In this document: piece after piece, positions 27,560 to 35,963 of the stretch | How positions within the stretch are numbered: position 1 is the first letter of the stretch | Layout of the letters: each line of letters opens with the position of its first letter | NCBI RefSeq assembly: GCF_001854805.1 | Contig: NZ_MBLO01000259.1 | Span: 1 to 64,000 of the forward strand | Source of the DNA: Pseudofrankia coriaricola | GTDB taxonomy: Bacteria > Actinomycetota > Actinomycetes > Frankiales > Frankiaceae | DNA length: 64,000 bases | Direction: 5' to 3' | Notes under the pieces: model-generated | What the model saw: the letters and a program-made list of their open reading frames with translations, nothing else | Database searches by the model: none | What the model was told of the DNA's origin: nothing | Translations under genes and position numbers: made by a program

Positions 27560-29122
27560 TCAGGTCGGTGCGGGGCCGCCGTCGGCGGGCTCGGAGACGC
27601 CCGACCACTCGCCGCGGTGCGCGAGCGCGTTCGCCGCCGCGAGCACTCGGCGGGCAGGCCAGCCGAGCTGATCCGCGACCAGCGCCACGTCCTCCCACTC
27701 GGGCTGGGCCACGCCTCCGGCACCCCGGTCACCGGCGTCCTGGTCCCCGGCACCGTGGTCCCCGGCGCGGGCGCTGGGGAGACCGGGCGAGACCTTGACC
27801 CGGATCGGGTGGCCGGCGACCTCGACCACACGCACGCCGCGGGCCAGCGCGCGCTTGCGCACCGCCGTCTCGCGCAGCCCCAGGGTCGAGGTATGCGCGA
27901 AGACGGCGGCCCGCACGGCGGGCGCGGCCGCGAGGGGCACCAGTGCGCGCAGGGTGTGCGCCGGGCGGCCCTTCTTCATCAGGATCGGAGTGAGCCACGC
28001 GTCCACGGCGCCCGCCGCGAGCAGCGCCGCGAGCACCGACGGCCATACCCGCGGGTCGAGATCGTCGACGTTGGCCTCGAGCACCAGTTCGTCGGTCGCG
28101 ACGAGATCGCCCGGCTCGCCGGGTCCGCCGGGCTCGCCGGGTCCGCCGGGCTCGCCCAGTCCTCCGGGCTCGCCCAGTCCTCCGGGTCCGCCGTGGTCGG
28201 CGATCTCGGCGGCCTGGTCTGTCAGCTCGGGCGCCGGAACGGTATAGCCGCCATGATCGTGGCCGCCACGCGAGTGGCCATCATGATCGTGACCATCATG
28301 CGAGTGGCCGTCATGCGCCCGACCAGCGGATGGCGGCACCATGGGCGCGGCGGAGGAGGCGCCGCCCCGCCGGCCACGGCCGCCGTCCGCGTCCTCGAGC
28401 GCCTCACCGACGACGACACGGACGATGTTGGGGCGGCCGGGCAGGTCCCGGGTGCCGGCCCCCGCGCCGACGGCGGTGACACGCAGCGGCGGCAGGTAGC
28501 CGTAGCCGGTCGCCGCCGTGACGACGATGGCGGCGCCGGTCGGCGTGCACAGCTCGACCTGGGCCGGGCCGCCGGCGGCCGGCGCGCCGGCGGCTCGCAG
28601 CAGCTCCAGCACGGCCGGCACGGGAACCGGCAGCACGCCGTGCGCCGTCGCGGCCCGCCCACCGCCGAGCGCGACCGGAGTGGCCACCAGCTCGTCCAGC
28701 CCGAGGTGGGCGAGGCCGGCACTCGCGCCCACCACGTCGGCGATGGCGTCCAGCGCGCCGACCTCGTGGAAGTGGACCTCGTCCGGCGCGATTCCATGCA
28801 CCCGTGCCTCGGCCGCCGCGAGCGCGGCGAAGATGGCCGTCGCGCGGTCCCTGACCGGCTCGGCCAGGGGCGCGCCGGCGAGCAGCGCGCGGATGTCGGC
28901 CCAGGTGCGGACGGTGTCGCCCGGGGGCACGACGACGTCGATCTTGGTCGCGGCGAGGCCCGCGCGCCGTACCTGGCGAACCTCGAACCGGACGGGCAGC
29001 CCCAGCGTGTCGACGGCGGCGGCGATGACGTCGAGCGGCACCCCGGCACCGACCAGGGCGCCCAGCAGCATGTCGCCGCTCGCGCCGCAGGACAGGTCCA
29101 GCCAGCCAACCCGCCGCGTCAC
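27560..29122 (-). CDS. larC: LarC, nickel-pincer cofactor nickel insertase
   Basis: A 520-residue LarC (DUF111). It inserts nickel into the bis-thiocarboxylated pyridinium mononucleotide in a CTP-dependent step, giving the nickel-pincer nucleotide cofactor of lactate racemase and relatives. Seen: WLDLSCGASGDMLLGALVGA at the N-terminus, PDEVHFHEVGALDAIADVVG, ELCTPTGAAIVVTAATGYG, then the second-half motif ANVDDLDPRVWPSVL. In Lactiplantibacillus plantarum the two halves are joined by a programmed frameshift; here they are fused in one frame. Between them lies an insert of about 65 residues: a His/Asp-rich stretch (about 267-292) and GEPGG repeats (about 305-332), making the protein roughly 100 residues longer than usual. 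GTG start; overlaps larB by 4 bp. Confidence 0.95.
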   Translation of the reverse strand: MTRRVGWLDLSCGASGDMLLGALVGAGVPLDVIAAAVDTLGLPVRFEVRQVRRAGLAATKIDVVVPPGDTVRTWADIRALLAGAPLAEPVRDRATAIFAALAAAEARVHGIAPDEVHFHEVGALDAIADVVGASAGLAHLGLDELVATPVALGGGRAATAHGVLPVPVPAVLELLRAAGAPAAGGPAQVELCTPTGAAIVVTAATGYGYLPPLRVTAVGAGAGTRDLPGRPNIVRVVVGEALEDADGGRGRRGGASSAAPMVPPSAGRAHDGHSHDGHDHDGHSRGGHDHGGYTVPAPELTDQAAEIADHGGPGGLGEPGGLGEPGGPGEPGGPGEPGDLVATDELVLEANVDDLDPRVWPSVLAALLAAGAVDAWLTPILMKKGRPAHTLRALVPLAAAPAVRAAVFAHTSTLGLRETAVRKRALARGVRVVEVAGHPIRVKVSPGLPSARAGDHGAGDQDAGDRGAGGVAQPEWEDVALVADQLGWPARRVLAAANALAHRGEWSGVSEPADGGPAPT

Positions 29123-30033
29123 CGCGGTCCGATCGGGCCCACCGGCACCGCGACGGCGGCGGCCGTGCCCTCCGGCTCGTTACCGTCACCGGCGGCATCG
29201 ACGCCGGCGGTATCAGCGCCGGCAGCGGTGACGGCGGTCGCGGCGCGGGCGACGGCGGCGGCGCGGGCGACGCGGGCGGCGAACAGGCCGGCGCCGAAGC
29301 CGTTGTCGATGTTGCAGACGGCGATCCCCGGCGCGCATGCGGTCAGCATCCCGAGCAGCGCCGCGATCCCGCCGAACGCGGCGCCGTACCCGACGCTGGT
29401 GGGAACGGCGATGAGTGGCACCCCGACCAGGCCGCCGATGACGCTGGGCAGGGCACCTTCCATCCCGGCGACCACCACGAGGCAGTCGGCGCTCGCGAGC
29501 ACGTCGCGCACCGCGAGCAGCCGGTGCAGCCCGGCCACGCCGACGTCGCGCAGCGTCTCGACACCCGCGCCGCTGGCCGCGGCCGTCAGGGCGGCCTCGT
29601 CGGCGACCGGAGCGTCGGAGGTGCCCGCGCAGACGACGACGACCCGGCCGCGCGCCGGCGGGAACTGGCCGACGGCGACGCTCGTGAGCGGGCGGGCCGT
29701 GTCGGTCGCCGTGGCGTCCGGCCAGCGGGCGAGCAGAGCGTCGACCGTCTCCCTGCCGGCCCTGGTGACCAGGGTGGGCCGGCCGTCACCGCTCGCCGCG
29801 CGCAGCGCGGTCACGATCCCGACCGTCTCGGTCGCCGTCTTGCCGGCCGCGTAGACGACCTCCGGGTCGCCGGTGCGCACGCCGCGGTGGGTGTCGACCC
29901 GCGCGTACCCAAGATCGACAAAACCTGCGCCGTCGCCGAGCGGCCCGGCCGCGAGCCGGGCCATCGCCTCGTCCGTGTCGACCCGCCCGGCGGCCACCTC
30001 GGTCAACAGCGTGCGCAGCTGCTCTGTGTCCAT
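29119..30033 (-). CDS. larB: LarB, pyridinium-3,5-biscarboxylic acid mononucleotide synthase
   Basis: A 304-residue LarB, the enzyme that carboxylates and hydrolyses nicotinic acid adenine dinucleotide in the first step of nickel-pincer cofactor synthesis. The N-terminal helical part includes DLGYARVDTHRGVRTGDPEVVYAAGKT. The C-terminal half is a PurE-like (AIR carboxylase) domain: VVCAGTSDAPVADEAALTA, DVGVAGLHRLL, CLVVVAGMEGALPSVIGGLV and AVCNIDNGFGAGLFAARVAR. An Ala-rich tail follows. The ATG at 30033 is chosen because conserved MDTEQLRTLL starts there and GGAGGTGAG lies about 12 bases upstream; a GTG at 30048 is an alternative. It is translationally coupled to larC, and the LarE step is encoded at 38900-40327. 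Confidence 0.94.
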   Translation of the reverse strand: MDTEQLRTLLTEVAAGRVDTDEAMARLAAGPLGDGAGFVDLGYARVDTHRGVRTGDPEVVYAAGKTATETVGIVTALRAASGDGRPTLVTRAGRETVDALLARWPDATATDTARPLTSVAVGQFPPARGRVVVVCAGTSDAPVADEAALTAAASGAGVETLRDVGVAGLHRLLAVRDVLASADCLVVVAGMEGALPSVIGGLVGVPLIAVPTSVGYGAAFGGIAALLGMLTACAPGIAVCNIDNGFGAGLFAARVARAAAVARAATAVTAAGADTAGVDAAGDGNEPEGTAAAVAVPVGPIGPR

Positions 30034-30300
30034 CGGTGTCAGTCTCACCTCCGCCGCCGATCCGCTGCCGCCTGCCCGGCGCCCGATCGTACGTTCGCTC
30101 GCCGGCAGCCGGCAGCCGGCAGCCGGCGTCCGGCGCTGACGGAGTTGACGGAGCTGACAACGTGCCCTCACCCGGCGGCTACTCCTCACCACCGTTCGTC
30201 CGCGTCCCGCGACCGCACTCGCTTCTATTACACGAGAATTACAGTTCTGTGGTTCTGCACCGGGATTAGGCAGCATCTGGTTGCGTCGCCTCGGTCTGCC

Positions 30301-30326
30301 GGACAACGTCATGCGGAACGTTGTCC
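30301..30326. promoter_or_regulatory. Perfect 9-bp palindrome upstream of the binding-protein gene
   Basis: GGACAACGT, 8-base spacer, ACGTTGTCC. It lies about 85 bp upstream of the binding-protein start, in the 378-bp divergent gap with larB. The dimensions suit an operator for a dimeric regulator. The same gap holds three to four copies of CAGCCGG near 30105-30135 and an AT-rich patch at 30226-30250 that might contain a promoter. Confidence 0.5.
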
Positions 30327-30411
30327 AGCACGCTCCCACTATGACGAAGCCTGGCCAGCCACCGGCGCGCCAGGCAGGGCACAGGGCGCCCCATACCCAG
30401 GAGAGTTACCT

Positions 30412-31440
30412 GTGGCAGAAACGACACAGTTCGCCGAAGATCCCCGGCCGCGGCGCCGCGACCGCCCACGCCTCGGCCGGCTCCTCGGCCGCGGCATCGG
30501 GCCACGCGCTGTCGGTGTCGCGGCCGTGCTGGCAGTCACCCTCGGCGCGGCAGCCTGCGGCGGCTCCGACGGCTCCGGGCAGACCGGCGCCGCCAGCACC
30601 GGTGGCCCCAAAGGGACTCTGACGATCGCTGACGCCGGCTTCACCGAGAGCAAGATCCTGGCCGACATGTACGGCGAGCTGCTCACCAAGGCCGGCTACA
30701 AGGTGGACCGCACATCGGTGCAGAGCACCGAGATCGCCCAGTCGTCGCTGGAGAGCGGCCAGATCGACGTCATGCCGCAGTACGTCGCCACCTACGCCGA
30801 CCTGCTCAACTCGCTGGTCAACGGGAAGGACGCGGCGTCGGTCTCGTCGTCGGACCTGGACACGTCGATGGCGGCGCTGCGCAAGCTCGCCACCGGCAAG
30901 GGCCTGACCGCGCTGGACCCGGCGGACGCCGTCGACCAGAACGCCTTCGCCGTCAGCAAGGACCTCGCGACCAAGAACAACCTCAAGACGCTGTCGGACC
31001 TGGGCGCCAGCGGCCTCGAGGTGAAGATCGCCGCCGGTCCCGAGTGCGCCACCCGGCCGTTCTGCCAGCCTGGCCTGGAGAAGACCTACAACATCAAGGT
31101 CTCCGGGATCGTCGAGACCGGCGTCGACACAGCGCAGACGAAGTCCGCGGTCAAGGACGGCACCGCCCAGCTCGGCCTGGTGCTGACCACGGACGCCACC
31201 GTCGACGACTACGACCTGGTCGTGCTCGACGACGACAAGAAGCTGCAGAACGCCGACAACCTGGTTCCGATCGTCAACACCAAGTCGCTCACGCCGGAGA
31301 TCAGCGCGGCGCTGAACGCGCTGGCGCCGGTGCTGACCACCGCCGACCTCGCCGACCTGAACAAGAAGGTCGACTCCGACCGGGAGCGCAGCTCCGACGT
31401 CGCCAAGGAGTACCTGAAGAGCAAGAACCTGCTCACATAA
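30412..31440 (+). CDS. Glycine betaine/choline-type ABC transporter binding lipoprotein
   Basis: A 342-residue secreted substrate-binding protein of the OpuAC/OpuCC class. After an Arg-rich N-region and hydrophobic VGVAAVLAVTLGA it carries a lipobox-like AAAC, so it should be lipid-anchored outside the membrane. The mature part begins KGTLTIADAGFTESKILADMYGELL, typical of quaternary-amine-binding proteins, followed by SGQIDVMPQYVATYADLLNSL and LGLVLTTDATVDDYDLVVL. GTG start at 30412 with AGGAG 8 bases upstream. It is an orphan here: its most likely partners are the ATPase/permeases at 8050-10878, about 20 kb away. The gene is followed by repeat R1-B. Confidence 0.92.
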   Translation: MAETTQFAEDPRPRRRDRPRLGRLLGRGIGPRAVGVAAVLAVTLGAAACGGSDGSGQTGAASTGGPKGTLTIADAGFTESKILADMYGELLTKAGYKVDRTSVQSTEIAQSSLESGQIDVMPQYVATYADLLNSLVNGKDAASVSSSDLDTSMAALRKLATGKGLTALDPADAVDQNAFAVSKDLATKNNLKTLSDLGASGLEVKIAAGPECATRPFCQPGLEKTYNIKVSGIVETGVDTAQTKSAVKDGTAQLGLVLTTDATVDDYDLVVLDDDKKLQNADNLVPIVNTKSLTPEISAALNALAPVLTTADLADLNKKVDSDRERSSDVAKEYLKSKNLLT

Positions 31441-31455
31441 GGCGGTCCCGCCGGG

Positions 31456-31660
31456 CGCCGCCGGTCGGGCGCTGAGCCTAACCTCCCGGATCGTTAACCT
31501 CCCAGATCGGCTCCGCCGATCCAGCAGGGACCCTGTCGCCGATCCGGCAGAGACCCTGCTCCCCGCGTGGTGCCGGGCCCTGGGCATATGACGGTGGTCT
31601 GGCTGGTCGCGAGGTGGACGATGTGGGTGCGTCCGCGCCAGCGCTGATGCGCGGTCGCCT
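31456..31660. repeat. Dispersed mosaic repeat R1, copy B (inverted orientation)
   Basis: Lies between two convergent genes. Read on the minus strand it contains GCATCAGCGC, the core ACCACCGTCATATGCCC with GGGCCCGGCACCACGCGGGG, two GGGTCYCTGCYGGATCGGC units ending in GGAGCCGATCTGGGAGGTT, and GGCTCAGCGCCC. The order differs from copy A, where the GGTCCCTGCCGG units come before the core, so the family is mosaic. Confidence 0.7.
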
Positions 31661-31734
31661 TCTGTGATCATGTTGCGCGAACAAGTCACTATGGCGACGC
31701 ACCTTGCCTGGCAGCAAAGCCGGGACAGGGAACG

Positions 31735-33585
31735 CTAGTCAGTAGGAAGATCGGCCCTGGGCGGCGGCATCGATGGGTGCCGCCGTTCCTCGTTGAGCGG
31801 GAGGGTCGTGTCCGAATCGAGGCCGTCCGCCCGCGTACCGGCGCGCGGGCCCCACCGCCGGCGGCGGGCCGGCAGGGTCACGTCCGGGTCGAGGGCGGGC
31901 GCCCCGGCGCCCGGCCAGCCGGCACCTCCACCCGGGCCCATGCCGGCCGCCGGCGGCAGGTCCGCGGACTGCCCGGGCTGACCGGGCTGACCGGGCTGGG
32001 CCCAGTCCGGTGTCGTCGGTGGCACCCGAACCGCTCCTGGCCGCGTGCGGCCTCTCCATCGCCGGGTGGGCCTCGGCTCGTCCCTGGGAGACGCGACGGT
32101 CGGTGACCAGGCGGCCGGCGGCGACTGGTCACCGGGCGGCGGCATCATCGTCGGAAGGACGGCCGGGTCGGCCCGCCAGGACGGGTCGGCTGACCAGGAC
32201 GGATCGGACGGCCAGTCGCGCGCCGTCTCCGGCGCGGCGGCCCCGGCCCGGCGGGCCGCGCGGACCCGCCGTAGCTCCCGTGCCTGGCCGAACACGGTCG
32301 CGCCGGCCGCCACGGCGGCCAGGACGAAGCCCAGCGGGCCGGGCATCTCTATCAGCCCGACCGCGCCGCCACCGACCCAACCAAGTTGCAGGACGGTCTC
32401 CGAGCGGGCGAACGCCGAGTTGCGCACGTCCTCAGCGGTGTCCCGCTGGATGATCGCGTCCAGGGCGAGCTTGGCCATCGAGGCGGCCAGCATCGCCAGC
32501 AGCGCGGCGAGCAGCGCCGTGAGCTTCGCGTAGGTGACCGCCGCCAGCGCGCAGCCGCCGGTCGTCAGCAGCAGCGCGAGCGTCAGGAGGCGCTCGGGGC
32601 GGCGCCGGCCGAGCCGCCCGCCGATGACGACGCCCAGCCCGCTGCCGACCGCCGCCGCGGCGGCCAGCACGCCGAGCCACAGGGAGGTGCCGCCCTCGGC
32701 GCGCAGCAGGAAGGCCAGGTAGAAGGTCAGGAATCCCACGATCGTGCGCAGCACCAGGGTCGAGCGCAGCGCCGCCGGCGACCCCCCGAGCACCGCCCTG
32801 ATCGCGGCGTGCGCCCGGGCCGACCGGCTCTGCTTCCCCGGTCCGGCGAGCATGGGGGCCCGCGGCCCGGTCGCTGAGGCGACCACGTCCCGCAGCCGGC
32901 GCTCCCCCTCGCTCGAGTCGACCCTCTTCGGCAGCTTGAACGCGTACGGCACGCCGGCCAGGTAGAGCACCGCGCAGACCCGCAGCACCCATGGGTAGCC
33001 GACGTAGGGGATCTGCGCGATGCCCAGGCCGATGGGCGCGGCGACGGTGCCGGCGACGATGTTGACCATCGACAGCCGTGAGTTGACCTTGACGAGTGTC
33101 AGCTCAGGCGGCGCTACTCGCGGGATGACCGCGCTGCGCGCGACCCCGAACGCCCGAGAGAGCATGAGCAGGCCGAGCGCGAGCGGGTAGACCGCGATCC
33201 CGGTCAGCGAGGTGGCCAGCTGCCAGGCAAGCATCCCGCGCCCGAGGCAGAGGGCGGCGAGCGCCGAGCGCCGCCCGTAGGAGAACCGGTCGAGCACCGG
33301 CCCGATCACGGGCGCGAGCAGCACGAACGGAACCATCGTGATCAGCAGGTAGAGGGCGACCTTGGAACGAGCCTCACCCGTCGGGACGGAGAAGAACAGC
33401 GCCCCGGCCAGCACCACGGTGACCAGCGCGTCGCCCGCGGCATTGATCACGGAGAGGTCGAGCAGGGCGGCGAGCCCTGACCGGTCCGCGCCATCGCGCC
33501 TTGTCGACGCGCGCAGCCGTGTGATGCCCGTGCCCATCCCGGCGCGGGCCTTTCCCACCGTTCGGCCGATCCCGCCAGTGCCCAC
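31735..33585 (-). CDS. Major facilitator superfamily transporter with long C-terminal tail
   Basis: A 616-residue protein. Residues about 35-430 hold about 12 hydrophobic helices of an MFS permease (LLDLSVINAAGDALVTVVLAG, VALYLLITMVPFVLLAPVIG, LTFYLAFLLRAEGG), with the cytoplasmic-loop-like motif GPVLDRFSYGRRSAL. The last ~180 residues are a Pro/Arg/Trp-rich hydrophilic tail with DPSWSADPSWRADP repeats, unusual for MFS proteins. The substrate is unknown. The position next to DUF3027 and near a cold-shock gene recurs in actinobacteria. GTG start at 33585; a downstream ATG at 33537 is an alternative. It is divergent from the DUF3027 gene across 81 bp. Confidence 0.85.
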   Translation of the reverse strand: MGTGGIGRTVGKARAGMGTGITRLRASTRRDGADRSGLAALLDLSVINAAGDALVTVVLAGALFFSVPTGEARSKVALYLLITMVPFVLLAPVIGPVLDRFSYGRRSALAALCLGRGMLAWQLATSLTGIAVYPLALGLLMLSRAFGVARSAVIPRVAPPELTLVKVNSRLSMVNIVAGTVAAPIGLGIAQIPYVGYPWVLRVCAVLYLAGVPYAFKLPKRVDSSEGERRLRDVVASATGPRAPMLAGPGKQSRSARAHAAIRAVLGGSPAALRSTLVLRTIVGFLTFYLAFLLRAEGGTSLWLGVLAAAAAVGSGLGVVIGGRLGRRRPERLLTLALLLTTGGCALAAVTYAKLTALLAALLAMLAASMAKLALDAIIQRDTAEDVRNSAFARSETVLQLGWVGGGAVGLIEMPGPLGFVLAAVAAGATVFGQARELRRVRAARRAGAAAPETARDWPSDPSWSADPSWRADPAVLPTMMPPPGDQSPPAAWSPTVASPRDEPRPTRRWRGRTRPGAVRVPPTTPDWAQPGQPGQPGQSADLPPAAGMGPGGGAGWPGAGAPALDPDVTLPARRRRWGPRAGTRADGLDSDTTLPLNEERRHPSMPPPRADLPTD

Positions 33586-33666
33586 CCTGCAGAGTGTGCC
33601 CGCGAAACAGCCGCAGGGCCACGACCACGCCGGGCGTACTGGTCACGACTAGGCGACAATGTATCC

Positions 33667-35226
33667 GTGGACGACGTGACAGGCGCTGACAACCAGGCAA
33701 GCGCACCCCCGGCGACGCCGGAGGTGGTTTCGGCTACACCTGAGACCGCGCCGCCGGATATGTCGGACGCAACCGGGGCGCCAGACCCCGCTGCCGACGA
33801 GGAGGCCCCGGGCACACTCACCGATGAGGCCACCAAGGCGGCCGCTCCCTCGGCCTCGTCTGCTGAGGCACCGACGGGGGATCCCTCGGTTCCCGAGGCC
33901 CCGGCCGTTGAGCCCCCTGCCCTGGAAGCCCTACCGGTCGAGCAGCCAACCGCCGACCAGGCTCCGGCTGAGTGGGACACGCGGCCAGCCGGGACGCCGC
34001 CGGAGCTGGCCGCCTCCGCGGCGGCCACCGAGGCCGCTGAGGCCGCCGCGCGGCCCGAGCCGGTCGCGGCGGCCACCATCGAACCCGGGCCGGAACCGGC
34101 CCCCGCGCCGACGGCCGAGCCCGAAGCACTGCCCGAGCCCGCAACGGTCCCGGAGACGGCAACGGTCCCGGCGACGGCAACGCTGCCCGAGACCGCAACG
34201 CCGGCTGGATCCGCAACGCTGCCCGAGACCGCAACGGTGTCCGGATCTGTACCGGTGCCCCAGCCGACCGCCAAGGCCTCCACGGAACCCGAGACGGCCG
34301 CGCTGGCCGGACCGGAGTCGGCCACCGAGACCGAGACCCGGGCGGCGGTGGACGACGACGAGACGGTCGACGAAGGGGGCCGCGGTCGCGCGGTGCGGGC
34401 CGTCCGGGGGCCCGACCCGGTCTGCGCGGCCGCGGTCGACGTCGCGCGCGAGGCAGCCATCGAGGAGGCCGGCGGCGCGGACGCGGTCGGCGAGCACCTC
34501 GGCGTCGAGGCCGAGGGCGAACGGCTCGCGCTGCACCGGTTCGCCTGCCTGACGCCCGCATACCGGGGCTGGGTATGGGCCGTCGTCACCGCGAGGGCGC
34601 CGCGGGTCCGCAGGGTGACCATCGACGACGTGGTCCTGATGCCCGGCGAGGGCGCGCTGCTCGCGCCGCCCTGGGTGCCGTGGTCGCAGCGGCTGCGCCC
34701 GGGTGACGTCGGCGTCGGGGATCTGCTGCCGACCGCCGTCGATGACCCTCGTCTGGCGCTGCGCCGCAGCGATGTCGAGGAGTTCGCCGACACTGACGCC
34801 TTCCTGGAGCTCGGCCTCGGCCGGCCGCGGGTGCTGTCCATCTTCGGTCGCGAGGAGGCCAGCACGCGTTGGTACGCCGGGGATCCCGGCCCGGACGCGC
34901 ATGTGGCGAAGGTCGCCCCGGCGACCTGCCTTACCTGCGGCTTCCACGTCCGGTTGGCCGGCGGGCTCGGCCGCCTGTTCGGCGTATGCGCCAACGAGCT
35001 GGCGCCGGACGACGCCAAGGTGACCTCCATCGACCACGGCTGCGGCGCCCACTCCGAGGCCTTGGTCGCGCCCTCGGCGCATCCCGAGCCGGTTCCCTTC
35101 GACGAGGACCCCTCCGACCTGGAGCCCACGGACGTCGAACTGGTCGGCGCGGCGGCGGGTGGCGCAGGCCAGGACGCCGCCGGCGCCGGCCATGGTGGCC
35201 GCCCGGAGCCCTACGGTCACGCCTGA
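33667..35226 (+). CDS. DUF3027 family protein
   Basis: A 519-residue protein. The first ~235 residues are Pro/Ala/Glu/Thr-rich low complexity (long ATVPETATVP-like runs). The DUF3027 domain starts at PVCAAAVDVAREAAIEEAG and includes RFACLTPAYRGWVWAVVTAR, PPWVPWSQRLRPGDVGVGDLLPT and RWYAGDPGP. A zinc-knuckle-like CLTCGFHVRLAGGLGRLFGVC and DHGCGAHSE near the C-terminus may bind metal. The role is unknown; it is a conserved actinobacterial gene near cold-shock genes. GTG start at 33667. Repeat R2a begins three bases after its stop codon. Confidence 0.87.
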   Translation: MDDVTGADNQASAPPATPEVVSATPETAPPDMSDATGAPDPAADEEAPGTLTDEATKAAAPSASSAEAPTGDPSVPEAPAVEPPALEALPVEQPTADQAPAEWDTRPAGTPPELAASAAATEAAEAAARPEPVAAATIEPGPEPAPAPTAEPEALPEPATVPETATVPATATLPETATPAGSATLPETATVSGSVPVPQPTAKASTEPETAALAGPESATETETRAAVDDDETVDEGGRGRAVRAVRGPDPVCAAAVDVAREAAIEEAGGADAVGEHLGVEAEGERLALHRFACLTPAYRGWVWAVVTARAPRVRRVTIDDVVLMPGEGALLAPPWVPWSQRLRPGDVGVGDLLPTAVDDPRLALRRSDVEEFADTDAFLELGLGRPRVLSIFGREEASTRWYAGDPGPDAHVAKVAPATCLTCGFHVRLAGGLGRLFGVCANELAPDDAKVTSIDHGCGAHSEALVAPSAHPEPVPFDEDPSDLEPTDVELVGAAAGGAGQDAAGAGHGGRPEPYGHA

Positions 35227-35228
35227 GC

Positions 35229-35535
35229 TGTGTTTCTGGTTCGCTCCGTGCGGGCACGGCGCTACGGCCCCTTACTCGCTTCGCTCCCAAGGGACCTCCG
35301 CGCCGTGTCCTCCTCCGCTCACGTGCGCTCCGGCGACCTCCGCTGCGGCCCAACCACTTCGCTTCGCTCGTGGCCGGGCCTCCGCGGAGGCGCGCCTCCG
35401 CGCCAGCCCGGGTGCTTGCCGCTGTGACGTCACCAACCCGAAACCGCCATCACGGGGGGCCACTTCGCCGCGCTCGTAGGGCCTTCGCGGAGGCGCGCCG
35501 CCGCGGCCAGCTCGGTCGCTCGCCGCTGTGACGTC
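35229..35535 (+). repeat. Dispersed repeat R2, copy a, directly after the DUF3027 stop
   Basis: Begins with TGTTTCTGGTTCGCTCCGTG and runs through repeated CGCTTCGCTC, CTCCGCGCCGTGTCCTCC and CCGCGGAGGCGCGCCTCCGCG blocks. Its first ~79 bases from CTGGTTCGC to GTGTCCTCCT are identical to the reverse complement of copy d (about 62032-62111). The second half repeats the first half imperfectly. It can fold into several strong GC hairpins. Confidence 0.75.
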
Positions 35536-35963
35536 GCAGTCCACGATCGCCCGCCCGAAACCGGACCTCTGCCTCGGCGACATGACCGCTGCCGCGATTC
35601 GAACGGGCGGTGACGACGTGTTCGGGCAGGCGGGCGACCTGTGCGGGTGACGATTCGGGAGCCGGTGGGCGCCCCGCACCCCGCCACGCACCGTCGACGG
35701 CGATGCTAAGGTCCGTCAGCAAAGTCCTGTTTGCCCTCCTTGGAAACCCCGTGCTGTCACCGCGCCGTCCGACACGGTGGCGCTTCCCGGCGGGTCTGCT
35801 GATTCCTTCGATGGCGCACGGAACCGACCATCGGGCACCAGGCGGGCCCCGGACCGCGAAGGAACCTGACAGGACAGGGCCGACTACATGCTCAAAGCGT
35901 AACAATAGTGCAACGCAACGTAACAGCGATACGAAAGCCAGGAACCATGCCTCGGACACGCCG
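35536..35963. other. 428-bp leader region of mqnB
   Basis: No gene. It holds an AT-richer A-rich patch at 35895-35945 (GCGTAACAATAGTGCAACGC, then GTAACAGCGATACG) in which GTAACA is repeated; this is a plausible promoter or operator zone about 30-60 bp upstream of mqnB, but no -35/-10 pair is assigned. Confidence 0.4.

Noticed and set aside
28230-28300. Programmed frameshift in larC
   Set aside because: Both halves are in the same continuous frame; no slippery site is needed.
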